Shown here: positions 24,226 to 35,010 of the stretch, in pieces | How the letters are laid out: each line of letters opens with the position of its first letter | Position numbering within the stretch: the first letter of the stretch is position 1 | Assembly (NCBI GenBank): GCA_028023455.1 | Contig: JAQFVV010000186.1 | Coordinates: 808,001-872,000 of the forward strand | Direction: 5' to 3' | Source: Epiperipatus broadwayi | Lineage: Eukaryota > Onychophora > Udeonychophora > Euonychophora > Peripatidae | Length of the DNA stretch: 64,000 nt | Position numbers and translations under genes: made by a program | Notes under the pieces: generated by a model | Told to the model about the DNA's origin: nothing | The model's input: the letters and a program-made list of their open reading frames with translations, nothing else | The model's database searches: none

Positions 24226-24900
24226 AAACTTTATATTTTATGTTAACTATATATAAAATTTAGTTTGATATGTCGTCATTAATTTATTATTGCTACTTTT
24301 ATCAAAATTTTATAATTATGATAAATAAAAACAAAAAGTACTCTTGAATTTTCTTTACAATCTTTCTTTAAGTAATGATCCCAATTTCATATATTCAAAT
24401 CTGAAGTCTTTCTATATTTATTATTGTTTAATATTTTCTTGGGAGTAAATAGTAATTAACAAAAATACATGTTTCATACACCTTTCAGAATTAACTAAGC
24501 ATATTCACTATTTAAAAGTTAAACCTTATTTACTCTTTAATAGCAACCAACTTTAATTAATTAAGTGATTAAAAAAACATATTTTAGTCTATTTTAATTT
24601 TTAGTGCAGTTATCTTGGTGTGAAAATGATGATAAAAGATTTTTGAATCAATTTCTACTAAAATATAAAAACAAAACCCAGTTTGGCCAATTTTATGAGA
24701 TAATATCTATGACTGCTACTTGATGCTTTACCATTGCTTAACTTTCTGGTCCACTTTCCATCAGTTTAATATCAAAGTTTTTTTATATATTCAAATTTTG
24801 TTTGAGGGTTAATTAAAAATTTTAAACATAAATAGTTTCCAAGATTTGAAATACTAGGCACTCTTATACCTGGAGCCCAATTTTAATGGAATTTGGAAAT
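24226..24900. other. Unannotated AT-rich DNA
   Basis: Nothing supported. Confidence 0.5.
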
Positions 24901-24914
24901 TCTATTATCCGATT

Positions 24915-25195
24915 TTCAATGGTATGGATGGCTGAAGAGTCGGACCTTGGAGTAGATTGAAGCCTGTCCATTGAAATATAAAGATTTGCTACGTTAATAT
25001 AAACTGAGCACTGATTGCATATATGTATAGGAGATGATAATTTGGAGATCTGATGAGTGCTGGTTCATCACGAAACACATATATTGATGATTATTTATAT
25101 TTTCTGCATGTGTGTGGTCATATTATCAGTAGTGTGAGATAGTGTGGATGGTTGAAGTGGCTTGAAAGTCTGAGTTCAAACCCCCTATATTTACA
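24915..25195 (+). repeat. tRNA-like / hammerhead-like composite repeat
   Basis: Two A-box-like blocks, TGGCTGAAGAG near 24929 and TGGTTGAAGTGG at 25149-25160, lie about 220 bases apart. A B-box-like GAGTTCAAACC is at 25172-25182, after the second. Between them sits a hammerhead-type core (25050-25077, listed separately). The spacing from A to B box is too short for a real tRNA. The arrangement suggests a partial dimer of a short element with a tRNA-like head and a ribozyme. Confidence 0.45.
25046..25078 (+). ncRNA. Candidate hammerhead ribozyme core, second family
   Basis: CTGATGA lies at 25050-25056, then a hairpin GTGCTG-GTT-CATCAC (five of six pairs; the one mismatch is repaired if CATCAC was CAGCAC), then GAAAC at 25072-25076. 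These are the two conserved core strands of a hammerhead joined by stem II. A stem III partner and cleavage site could be ATATATGTA upstream at about 25020-25028, pairing imperfectly with CACATATAT. No convincing stem I was found, so it may be decayed. Confidence 0.5.
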
Positions 25196-25850
25196 TATAT
25201 AGTTTCTGTTATTTTAAATCAATGAATAGAAATAATCAGTGATTTTTTACTCAGGAAGTCTGTCATATTCAAGAACATGATAGATCATATGATGTCCAAG
25301 CACAAAAATGACAAAACTTTCTAGCTTTCTGATACGCCCTTTATCCATTGTGTTAGGGGCGGTAAAGCCTTCATATAAATTATTAATACAATTAACTTAT
25401 ATGTTTACTCAATTAGTGGCCAATTTAAATAAATTCCAATGATAATTGATACTTACATTATTAATTTGTTCTTAACATTCTCAAAACAATGCTCACAATT
25501 TTTTAACAATGGTAGACAAATAAAATAATTACGAATAAATTCAACATGAATACTATATATATTAACTTGATTCGAAGCATTATTATCACTAAATTTAGAC
25601 CTTAGATTTAATATAAGATTGTTTTTATTTTTTCATTTGAAATTCTTAGTTTTAAACTAATGTATATTCGATTTAATACTAACTTTTAAAAACTTATTCT
25701 CTATAGTTTAAATCTATGAGCATAGTTTTGCTTATTAAATCACTCCAAAAATATAATTTTAATAAAGTTAATTTCTATGAAATATTTATTTATAAGCTTT
25801 TTTGCCCCGAGAAAATTTGTTTTTATTTTACAACCTGTATCACGTTGATG
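25196..25850. other. Unannotated AT-rich DNA
   Basis: Nothing supported. Confidence 0.5.
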
Positions 25851-25862
25851 CTCTAATAGTTA

Positions 25863-25934
25863 CTTTTTTTTTTCATGTGTCATAGCATTAGCCGGGACGC
25901 GAACCCGCCAACCTCTCGACCACCAATGCTTGAC
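25863..25934 (-). mobile_element. tRNA-derived SINE-A, copy A2 (shortest body)
   Basis: It is flanked by a perfect 10-bp target duplication CTAATAGTTA (25853-25862 and 25935-25944). On the minus strand it reads GTCAAGCATTGG, A-box TGGTCGAGAGG, B-box GGTTCGCGTCC, CGGCTAATGCTATGACACATG and then an A tail (T run 25864-25873). The sequence between A and B boxes is only a few bases, so the whole anticodon arm is missing. Such a copy could still carry both polymerase III boxes but at abnormal spacing. Confidence 0.85.
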
Positions 25935-25944
25935 CTAATAGTTA

Positions 25945-26795
25945 TTTTTATTAGCATTAATGAAATAAACTGACAAATATGTGATAGACTTATTTTGCAA
26001 TTTCCCCCCAAAATATTTTGTATACACTTTTTCCTATAAATTTAAATTTTATATCTATTTAAAAATATAAGAAAATCTTTTTTATAAGATGTTATTTGAT
26101 CCAGGAGTCGACAATTTTGATCGTTGCACATTTTTGGAGTTTTTTATTTTTATTTTACAATGTTGTTGCCGAGGCAATCTTATTTAGACTACAAAATATA
26201 AATAAATATTTACTTATATTTTTATAAGAGCAAAAATAATTTTCAAATTTACTTTTGAGAAGTTGATGGAAAAAGCTTAATACCAATAAAGTTTACAGAT
26301 AAGATTAGAACGATGGAAAAGAGATGTATTAAAAATAATAAAAATTTGTTAAATATTCCATATATATGCAAAAATAATGGTAAAATTATATTCTTTGTAA
26401 ACAATCTCTTTAGTTAAAGAGCATATACTTATTTAATGCATTATAAAAATACTTAACTCAATTATCCCAAGTTTAAAATTAAACAAAGACTAGCCAAAAC
26501 AAAAAAAAAAAGTAAAAAATTCTTTAACACAATTCAATAGTTTCCTTGCCAAAACAGGAATACAAAACATACCAACAAATATATACTAATTCCATTTCCC
26601 ACAATTCGTAACTATATTTTACACTCCTTTAATATTAAAAGAATTCTTAAATAAATTTTATTTTATTTTTAAATAGAAAGTACCTATTGTTAAATAAGAA
26701 ATGAGACTTTTGCTATAGCAAAGAAATATATTGTTACTTTGAATTTAAAATAAACAAAATTTGATTAAAACAAAAAAAAAACTTACGTAAATTTA
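25945..26795. other. Unannotated AT-rich DNA
   Basis: Nothing supported. Confidence 0.5.
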
Positions 26796-26797
26796 CT

Positions 26798-27034
26798 ACT
26801 ACAGATTACTTATGTAACCAAAGCAACCCAAACTATGTAAAACCATGTAACTAATCCACAGTATGTAAAAATTCCTGTAATCCGGTGTAAAATAATAAAT
26901 CAACTTTTATATATGTAAGCCTACAACTACAGATTGCCCATGTAAACTCAGCAATCCATGCTATGTAAACTCTTGTAACCCTTTAAGACAAATAATGCTT
27001 ATCATTATAAAATAAATAAATAAATAAATAAATT
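26798..27034 (+). repeat. Imperfect direct repeat with TGTAA motifs and (AAAT)n tail
   Basis: Two copies of a block beginning CTACAGATT, containing CAANCCANNCTATGTAAA and ending TGTAAC, lie about 127 bases apart (near 26800 and 26928). An (AAAT)n run follows at about 27007-27033. A 3' untranslated end of a LINE that finishes in such a run is possible, but no coding part is visible. Confidence 0.45.
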
Positions 27035-27039
27035 GCTCC

Positions 27040-27355
27040 AGTATCATACATTTTTAATAGTAAAGATTCTTTATTGTTTTAATTGCATTTCTTTCAAAAA
27101 AAACAACAACAACTCATCAAACTTAATATCTTGGTCTGTATTTATTTCATGGACATAGAAAGCAGAATTAAATTTGAGATGAAAGTTATCTTCTTTAAAA
27201 GAAATGAAATAAAAAGAATTTAATTGATAAATTAGCTTATTTAAGAGTTTAAATCTAATAAAATATCACATGACTCTATCACATGATTTTAGCTTATTTA
27301 ATGTTGTTTTGGCATATCTTTTTCTTTTTTCATCATATCTATTAGTGTTATTTGA
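27040..27355. other. Unannotated AT-rich DNA
   Basis: Nothing supported. Confidence 0.5.
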
Positions 27356-27359
27356 TAAG

Positions 27360-27445
27360 ACAATACTGGGTAGGAATTTATGAAGCACTACCATTTGCAT
27401 CTATTCATTTCTAAAGCTTACAGTAAGTGGTAAAGACATGCTGAA
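27360..27445 (+). repeat. Repeat related to the 3' flank of ribozyme copy H8
   Basis: The blocks AATACTGGGTAGGAATTTAT, GAAGCACTA and CTAAAGCTTACAGTAAGTGG align with ACATTGGGTAAAGATTTGTT, AAGCACTA and GTAAAGCTTCCAATAAATGG at 57736-57790. The ribozyme core itself is absent here. Confidence 0.5.
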
Positions 27446-27764
27446 GAAAATAATTGTTCTGGGTTAGGTATAATTGGGAATTGTGGGAAATGTGATTCAT
27501 AGATATTTGTAGATGTGTTTTGTTTGTACCTGAGAAGTCTACACTGCCAGAGAAACCATTGATTGTGTTAGAGATTTTTTAGTCTTGTTTAATTCTGAAT
27601 TTGGAGTAATGGAATTATTTTATTGACTAGTTCAGCTTTAGGCTTTTCATATTTTAAAAATACATGTAAGGGAAGTTCTTTATTCAACAACAGATTGGGA
27701 TTTAAAAAAAGAAAAGGAAATGATGTTATTGCTTGAGAATTCGTAAGAAGTTAAAGTGCTAGAC

Positions 27765-27836
27765 CTGTGAGCACTAGAATCAATCCTGAGACCCCCCGAT
27801 CCCATGTCGGACCCTCTACCAACTGTGCAAAAATGT
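27765..27836 (-). repeat. tRNA-like sequence, family C copy C2
   Basis: On the minus strand: CAGTTGGTAGAGGGTCCGA, an anticodon arm closed by CCGA and TCGG with TGG at the anticodon position, then GATTGATTCTAGTGCTCAC. It matches copy C1 at 9255-9325 on the minus strand, which argues for a dispersed tRNA-derived repeat. Confidence 0.55.
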
Positions 27837-27903
27837 GCAGGGCAGATTGAGATAACTGTCAGTGGAAATGTTATTTAATGATAATTTTAATCACTTTATA
27901 GAA

Positions 27904-28087
27904 AACTAAACAAGGCAAAACTCTCTCCATACAGTAGTTCCACCTTGTGCTAACCAGAGTAATCAATGGATGCCAGAAGGCTTGTGCATAAAATCTCTAT
28001 CTAGTGCCTACTCATCCAATATCCATTGATTACTTTGGTTGACACAGGGTGGCACTACTGTATGGAGAGAGTTTTGCCTTGTTTAAT
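27904..28087. repeat. Ribozyme-family palindrome, copy H2 (core deleted)
   Basis: Left arm 27904-27967 and right arm 28026-28087 are inverted copies of the family's 3' end (AAACAAGGCAAAACTCTCTC and CATACAGTAGT... against ACTACTGTATGGAGAGAG and TTTTGCCTTGTTTA). The left unit extends to about 28020 and begins, in its own direction, at GGATATTGG, just past the expected ribozyme cleavage site. No catalytic core is left. Confidence 0.7.
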
Positions 28088-28970
28088 AACAATTATGTGC
28101 TAGTATAAGAGTTGGTGATCATGTGATGTTTAGTGGTTTATAGAAAACTCTTATTATTTTGATAAGTGTTCAGTATGAGTTTTTTCCTCAAAGAAATTAG
28201 TGTCAATCAAGAAGTGCTGATTTTCATTTCTTTTATAAAAATAAAAAATGAAAATTATTTCATTATAAACATAACATCATAGGAGGTTAAAAAAAAGGCT
28301 TTAGCTATGATAGTCTTATGTCACCTATGTATTATATGAATACCTCTATATGCTATCATTTTATATCTAAGCTATATTTTTTACCATTTTTCTCAAACAT
28401 TCAAAAACATTCATTATAGAAGATGCTTGGTTTCAGTCTAAGATCTTAGAGAGTTTGATTTTTTTAATATGTAAAAGAGCCTTCAAATAGGCCAATGGAG
28501 GATATTTATTGTCTTATTCAACAACTCCTCTTATTATAAACAAACAATGAGAAAGAAAATGCTATTTACTTTGTAACATTAGAATATATAGAAATCCATT
28601 CATTGACCAATAATGGGTGATTAATTATAATGGCTGTGAGCAATTTATTTGGGGAAAAAATACTCAACTTGATTGAAGTTTGTAAAAAATATCAAGTTTT
28701 ACTGAGACCCAAATGCAACTGAATGTAATGACAATACTATGATGTTCATTTTTAAAAAGTATGTGTGGCATTATATTTTTATATGTGGTACAATAAAATT
28801 AATTTGAATTTATATTCATTCCTTGAAATGTAAGTTTGCAAAAATTAAATTTTGTCATGTAATGTATTGTTGATGGAGAGAAATGATTTTACAGAAAATA
28901 TCTCAGTATAATATTAATACACCAAATTAATCTCTCTATAATTTTGAATAAACAAAATACATTTTTATAC
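28088..28970. other. Unannotated AT-rich DNA
   Basis: Near 28118-28135 is a GGTGATCATGTGATGTTTAG block seen beside other ribozyme-family copies (13630, 32803, 51710). Otherwise nothing supported. Confidence 0.5.
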
Positions 28971-30146
28971 ATTTATTGTTCAAATTAGAATTTTCAAAAT
29001 GCCTTAAAATGTAAAAAAATTTTGAAGATGGTTCAGATTTGAATAAAATCAATAAAAACGTAAAGGATACACTATTAAGAACTGCAATAAAGATAGGAGT
29101 ACAAAAACAACAACAGTAATTTGGCAATAAATTTTCTACCGAAACAAAATAATATATGAAGAAAAGAAAGAATAAGGAAATATTCTAAAAATCTACCAAA
29201 GGAAGTGAATACTAAGAGTTTTGTAAAATAGTGTGAAAAAGAGTTAATGACATAAAAAGTATAGTTGTGAATTAGAAAAGTTGTAGAAGTGAATGTCTCA
29301 AATTTTTAAAACATCATTTTAGCATTGGAAAGAAAATAATTTCTGCTTAAGAAGAAAAAATGGAATTATTAATAATAAAAAAGATGATATCATAACATGT
29401 GGAAAAGTCCCGGCAAAAAGTTATATAGTAATAAAGAACAAGAAAGTAAAATTTCCCCTACAGTTAATCAGCATTTTAAACGAAGAAGTGAACATGCAAT
29501 TCAATCTACAAAGAAGTAGAGCTTTAGGAAATGGTGGAAGTATAATTTATATCTTAAAAAAAGCCAGGTAAAGAAATAAATGTTTTTTGGCAAAGTTATG
29601 CACCAAATATTGAAAAAATAAAGATGTTCCAGATGATTGGAACAATCCAATAATAATATTGATATTTAAAAAATACGATAAGGAAGATTTTAGAAATTAC
29701 AGACTTATCAGTCTTTTATCAATTCTGGACAAAAATATTCACTAAGATAATGACCCACAAGGTCTTTTGGATTTTAACCTATCAAAAGAAATAGCTGGAT
29801 TTAAAAGTGGATTTAACATAGTAGATCACATCTAAGTATTGAGAGAAGTTGTAGAAAGGATCAATGAATGTGAGCTTGCATTATACTTTAGATTTCTGGA
29901 TTATAAAAAGGCATTTAATTGTATAAACATTTATATAGTAGTTAAAATATTAGATAATCAAAACATAGATCCAGGATATTGCCATAATTCTGAAGAATAT
30001 TGATCAAAATGTAAAAGCAATAATTAAATTACATAATGATAATGAAAAGGTTTAAGACAGCATGACTTTATATTTTCACATTTTTATAGTAGATTTACAA
30101 GAATTGTTGTGTAGATTAAAATGGGTAGCTAAAGGAATGAAGGTAA

Positions 30147-30553
30147 CAATCGAACATTATATAATCACCATTTTTTATGCTTACACAATCTGTTTTTCAA
30201 AGAGACACAACACCAAAAATTATGGTAGCTGAACTGAGTTCAGATCTATACAACTATACAAACTAATGAGCTTAGCTTGAAAATATTATTGTATTTTAAT
30301 TTTGGACTCAAAGCTTTATAGTTATCTAAAAAAGTAAAAGGTGGCTGCTGGAGGGTTGCATTAGATCATAAAATCTAGGTGCAGTGCTATCGGATCCAAG
30401 GCTCATCACTGAGAAAGCCACAAGCTAGAAACTAGTCTGGGATATTGGATGAGTAGTCCCTAGAAAGAGATTTTATGCACAAACCTTCCTGCATCTATTG
30501 ATTTCTCTAGCTTGCACTCGGTGGTGCTACTGTATGGAGAGTTTTGCCTCTGT
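30147..30553 (+). mobile_element. Ribozyme-bearing element, copy H3, nested in an RTE LINE
   Basis: The ends are set by the interrupted LINE (AAGGAATGAAGGTAAC before, AAAAGTAAATGGAGATTA after). Contents in order: GCTGAACTGAGTTCAGAT near 30226, GGTGGCTGCTGGAGGGTTGC near 30341, a hammerhead-like core at 30402-30445, then the terminal block to GGAGAGTTTTGCCTCTG. It has no open frame. About 400 bases is in the size range of small non-autonomous ribozyme elements. The LINE text around it is otherwise continuous, which proves insertion. Confidence 0.75.
30402..30446 (+). ncRNA. Decayed hammerhead ribozyme core in copy H3
   Basis: CTGAGAA (from CTGATGA) at 30409-30415, a short stem II AGC-CACAA-GCT, GAAA at 30428-30431, the self-complementary CTAG, then the expected cleavage dinucleotide TC at 30436-30437, followed by TGGGATATTGG. 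The 5' strand CTCATCA can pair only partly with TGGG. Two substitutions in CTGATGA would disable it. Confidence 0.6.
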
Positions 30554-31213
30554 GAATAAAAGTAAATGGAGATTATTTAAATCATCTAGATTTTGCAGAT
30601 GTAATTGTTTTTGTAAATAATGCTTCAGAGCTTCAAAAAAAATTTCAAGAGGTATCAGATGAAAGTAAGAAAATAGGACAAAAAATACATGCTAAAAAGC
30701 TAAAATAATGATCAATGAAATTTCTCAGAAGAAAATAAAAATAGGCAATCATGAATTAGATGTTAACAACTACATGGAAACATATTGAATGCTTTTGGTA
30801 GTATAACAATATTAAAAGCAAATATGCCTATCTGTTTGAAAAGGAAGGTTTTTTTTAATAAACATGTATTGCCAATTGTTATTTATAGATATATAATTTA
30901 GATACTTAAGAGAAGAGCCAGTAGAAACTCCAGACCACCAAATGAAATATGTAGAGATGTATACTAGGAGTAACAAGCAGTGTTCAAAAATAAAATATAT
31001 GGGTGACCAAAAAAGCACATATCATTGAAAGTATTAAGAAACTGAAATGGAAATGATCTTATCTCTAAAAAAAGACCACATATGAGATGGTAGATGAAAT
31101 AAGAAAGTTTGATGGTGTGTTGCAGAGAAGAAAGACTAAGGATTGGATAAACTTGATTAAATTCGGAAGAATCTTTCAGATTGCAGTGGATTGATTTTGA
31201 CTGAAAATGATGA

Positions 31214-32200
31214 TTTACATGCCTCATACACATTACTTATATGTTTATCTTATATATATATATATATTGGCCTAGTAGTTAGCATAGCTGCCTTCCAAGC
31301 ACAATACCTATAAAATAACTGATGATTTTCAAAATCTATTTTATTCCAAATAAAATACACATTTACAATATAAGAGAATATATCAAACGAATATATTTAC
31401 ACAACACACACACATATATAAAGGTATAAATAATGTGAGTTTGATTAATCTCGGATTTTAGTTTTAAATAACAAAATTAAAAGGATTACTTTTTAATAAA
31501 TTAAAATAAATTATCTTATTTCGGTAATTTGACAAATGAATATTAAATTTCATTTTGATTTACTAATTTTTTATGAGTTTTATTTTTTAAAAATGAAATG
31601 GATCATAATTTTTTTGCTTCCAATTTAAACATAATTTTTGCAAAACTATATTTAAATAATTTCTTAAATAAATAATGACTCTTAAAGATCACATAAGCGA
31701 TATAAATGATAAAAAGTAAATATTTATAATTATTATAATAAGATCTTGAGAAATTACATTGCACAATATATCTTATAAAAAAATTAAAATGTTTGCGATG
31801 ATTATATTTATATCTTTAGAAATTATAATTAATGCTCTTAAAATTTCAAATATCTAACAATAGGCACTGGAGGAAAATATGCTAAGAGTTTCTAATATGC
31901 ATTTTGACTTAACCAAATCTTTTCAGTTAGGATAAACCATTTATAACTATCCAAATGTTAATTATGATAGCTCTAAATTTACTTGATGTACATCACACAA
32001 ATTTATCTTACAAATGCGATATTTATAGAAATCACTTATATACAATAATCATCTTCCATTAAAGATATAAATGATTAATAATTTTTTCCATTAAAAATTG
32101 TTATAATAAATATTCTATTTATATAGTGCTAACTAGTATATAATATAAAGAAGATAACAATCCTCCATTCATGTACTTTTTATGAATTTACATGTACTCA
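31214..32200. other. Unannotated AT-rich DNA
   Basis: Short AT and CA microsatellites (about 31250-31268 and 31405-31420) and stop-filled frames only. Confidence 0.5.
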
Positions 32201-32205
32201 CCTAT

Positions 32206-32920
32206 GAGAATACCTAAAGCTTATTGTTATATATGCTAACCATTGCTTACCTTGCTGAATTTAGGGCTTTAACTTATTGTGTGCCTAAATTATAGCTTTA
32301 TAAATGCATTGTAAAAACTTATTTCTTCTGTAGGAGAAGAGAAATAAAGTCACATTTTTAACCACCTGTGATTAGAAATAAATAGTGGTTAATTTTGAAT
32401 TTTATTGTAATAAATAGTCTATTTACATAGTGCTGCCTATGGTGAGCACAGATTGGCTTATACGATAATAAGCTTTAAACATAAGGAGACCACTTATGCT
32501 TTTCAAACTGTACATTTGTAAAAGTGCATGACCAGAGGTTTGTTACTTTCTTTGTATTACATATATAGTCGCACTGTATAAATAAACTATTTATTATAGT
32601 AAAATTCAAAAATTCACTATTTATTTCTAATTGCAGGTGGCTAAAAATGAGATTCTTTCTCTCTTCTGCTACAGAATGAGTCTATTTGTACAAGTCATTC
32701 GTTAAGTTATGATTCATACACACAGTAGGTTAAAATCCTGATTTCAGTATAGTGAACAAAGATTAGCTTATCTAACGATAAGCTTTAGGCATAAGTGAGA
32801 TGGTGATCATGTGATGTTAAGTGGGCTACTTACAATTTTTAAACTGATGTTCATAGCCAAGTGCATGTAAATTTATAATAAATTAGAGGTTTGTTACTTC
32901 TTTATATTAGATATTATTAT
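32206..32920. repeat. Cluster of inverted and direct repeats
   Basis: A block TAAAGCTTATTGTTATA...CCATTGCTTACC (32214-32250) is inverted relative to GGTGAGCACAGATTGGCTTA...AGCTTTA (32440-32476), and a third, direct copy is at 32744-32792. A second inverted pair joins 32325-32410 (AGAAGAGAAATAAAGTC, CCACCTGTGATTAGAAATAA) with 32605-32700. Direct repeats with AGAGGTTTGTTACTT occur near 32532 and 32884. The GGTGATCATGTGATGTTAAG block near 32803 links the cluster to flanks of ribozyme-family copies. Confidence 0.6.
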
Positions 32921-33340
32921 ATTTCATTAACCTTAAATATATCTAAATTTAGTAAAGATCAAATAAACAATAATTATCTTTCTTAAAGATATAAATGATC
33001 ATTAATAACCTTTTTTATATTAGAAATTATTATATTTTATTAACTTTAAATATAAAACTAAATTTAGTAAAGATCAAAATATCTATAACTCTTCATCAGG
33101 CATAACAATATTTTTTTTAACAATTTAGTTCATTCTATTTATAGGGCATAATATTACATTAGAAACCATAATTAATGCTCTAACATTTCAAGAATACCAC
33201 TTTAAATATATGCATAAAAAGATGTCCTTAACTTCTTATATGCATTTTGACTCCAATAATAGTCTTCAGATAATCCAAATAATTCAGTGATCTCCAAAAA
33301 TGTGTGTGTGTATGTCATTGTACATATATATGTATCATAT
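32921..33340. other. Unannotated AT-rich DNA
   Basis: Two near copies of ATATTAGAAATTATTATATT-like text near 32910 and 33018, otherwise nothing supported. Confidence 0.45.
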
Positions 33341-33344
33341 ATAT

Positions 33345-33469
33345 GGGTGAAATAACAAAGTGTGCTGGAGAGATGTGGACAAGAGGTCTAGAGAAGATGG
33401 ATTGAACTTGGAGAGACTTCCTTTATGATGCAGTGGATTGATAATGTTGAAAATGATGATGATGATAAC
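33345..33469 (+). mobile_element. RTE LINE 3' end fragment (copy L7)
   Basis: The last 120 bases of the RTE: an ATATGGGTGAAATAAC block, GTGTGCTGGAGAGATGTGGA, GATTGAACTTGGAGAGACTT, then GCAGTGGATTGATAATG and GATGATGAT. It is extremely 5' truncated. Confidence 0.8.
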
Positions 33470-34675
33470 ATGTACAAATATACAGATATTATATTTTTAT
33501 AGAGTTATAATTATTGATGATTATTTCAGGAATGAATGGAAAAATTAGAGATTTTAACTTCAGGAGAATTTATAATTATTTTTGAGATCAAACAAATGCT
33601 TAACTTTTATTTGGAAATTTTTTATATAAAAAAGAAAGATTTGTTTCCTAGATTACAAGTTCTCAGCAAGTAGAAAGCTCAAGAAATGAAATGTTTTATT
33701 TTAAATCAAGCATTTATTTAACAACAAAAATTGTATACACTACAATTATATCCAGCTTTATATACATATAAGCATATTATTTTATTTTAAATGCTAATTT
33801 TGATTAGATTTTGTTGCAATAATTGTATCTAAGATTCCTATTTAATAATTTTATTCTTATCCTAAATTAATTATCATTCCTTTTTTGGTTATTTGCATCT
33901 TCATTTCTTTGCTTATTATATTACATTTAAATATTTCATTTGTTATCATTCAATTAGTAATTACCCATCTCATTATATTAAATAGCCAATCAACTACTAC
34001 TTTATAATAACTAACATCAATACATTGTACAAGCTCAAACCAATAATTAACATCATGAAATTTAAGATAGATACAGTTTTACAACAACTTTTGAAAAAAG
34101 TACAATAAAAATAAAAACCACCAACTAGAGGACGATGTTCCGATTTTTTCCTTCTTATTATCTAATAAAAACTAGACATCATATTTTATTAATCAATAGT
34201 TGCATGAAAATTAGATTGCCTTTGTGTTATCTACCTGAAAGAAATCCTAAGTTTATTTTCTTATCATTTCACAAGTTAAAAGATGAGTTTTTCAATAAAG
34301 TAATCCTGAAATATAAATTATATTTCAAGGTTATCCTTAAAATGTTGCATTTTAACTTTTGAAGCAAACTTTTTTTTCTGAAACTTTTCAATGTATTAAT
34401 TATTTTCAATTCTTCAGTTACATTTTATTCTCAGTTACAATTTCTAATAAAAGCAATGACTATTGAGCTTTTTTAGGGTGCGTCCATCTTCATCATATCA
34501 AGATATACATTCTTTTGTGCCTGACATTTTTCATGCATTTTTCTGACAACAAAAATTATTTTTTGTTCCAGACACTCTTTCTGCATTTTCCTTTCTATAA
34601 AGTCTATGCCTTACTGATTCTCTAAAAAAACCACACTAAGATATCTACTCAGCTATTAGCAGAAGCTTTAAAAGT
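33470..34675. other. Unannotated AT-rich DNA
   Basis: No gene supported. A 75-codon frame at 34135-34362 resembles no family I know. Confidence 0.5.
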
Positions 34676-34679
34676 ACTT

Positions 34680-35010
34680 TTTTTTTTATAGTTGATGATG
34701 ATGATATTCCATGATAATTGTTGCAATTTTGTCTATTTTCTTTATTTTAAAAATTAGAATAATAAAAATATCTTTAAGATTGAATGGCACAACTTTATGG
34801 ATCCAGATATTCCTGAAAAATTCCAACATTTTTGAAGCAAATATATCACCATTATATTTGAAAACTTTTTCAGGCATTTCACCAGGATCTCCAGTCTTTC
34901 CATTTTTAAGATTACAAAGAGATGTTTGATGTCACTAAGACGGATATCTTCATCCAAGTCTAAATGAGTAGATGAACATAGTGAGATGGAATTTTTCCAC
35001 TTCATAAGAA
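34680..35010 (-). mobile_element. LINE reverse transcriptase fragment
   Basis: The minus frame at 34686-34877 reads PEKVFKYNGDIFASKMLEFF then RNIWIHKVVPFNLKDIFIIL and IFKIKKIDKIATIIMEYH. This matches the entry of many LINE reverse transcriptases: 'AELLKYGGExLxxxLxxLFxxIWexExVPxDWKDAxIVPIFKKGDKxdCxNYRGISL'. The upstream frame to 35005 supplies the preceding segment (DIRLSDIKHLFVILKMER) in a different frame. It is a small dead piece, different from the RTE copies. Confidence 0.65.

Larger units (their letters stand above)
28977..31213 (+). mobile_element. RTE LINE, 5' truncated, dead, with nested insertion (copy L5)
   Basis: It follows the other RTE copies from the linker (FEDGSDLNKINKNVKDTLLR near 29025-29085) through RT blocks ([16 protein letters not shown] near 29690-29740; DYKKAFNCINI near 29898-29930), to the C-terminal end near 31150-31200 (LIKFGRIFQIAVD) and a GATGAT tail. 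The reading is interrupted at about 30146 and resumes at about 30554 (VNGDYLNHLDFADVIVFVNN). The gap holds a ribozyme-family element. Overall divergence is higher than in L4. Confidence 0.8.

Noticed and set aside
26798-27034. CRISPR-like or satellite array
   Set aside because: Only two diverged units with no regular spacers; the AAAT tail fits a retrotransposon end better.
34135-34362. 75-codon frame starting MFRFFPSYYLIK
   Set aside because: No homology by eye, no regulatory context, and composition typical of chance frames.
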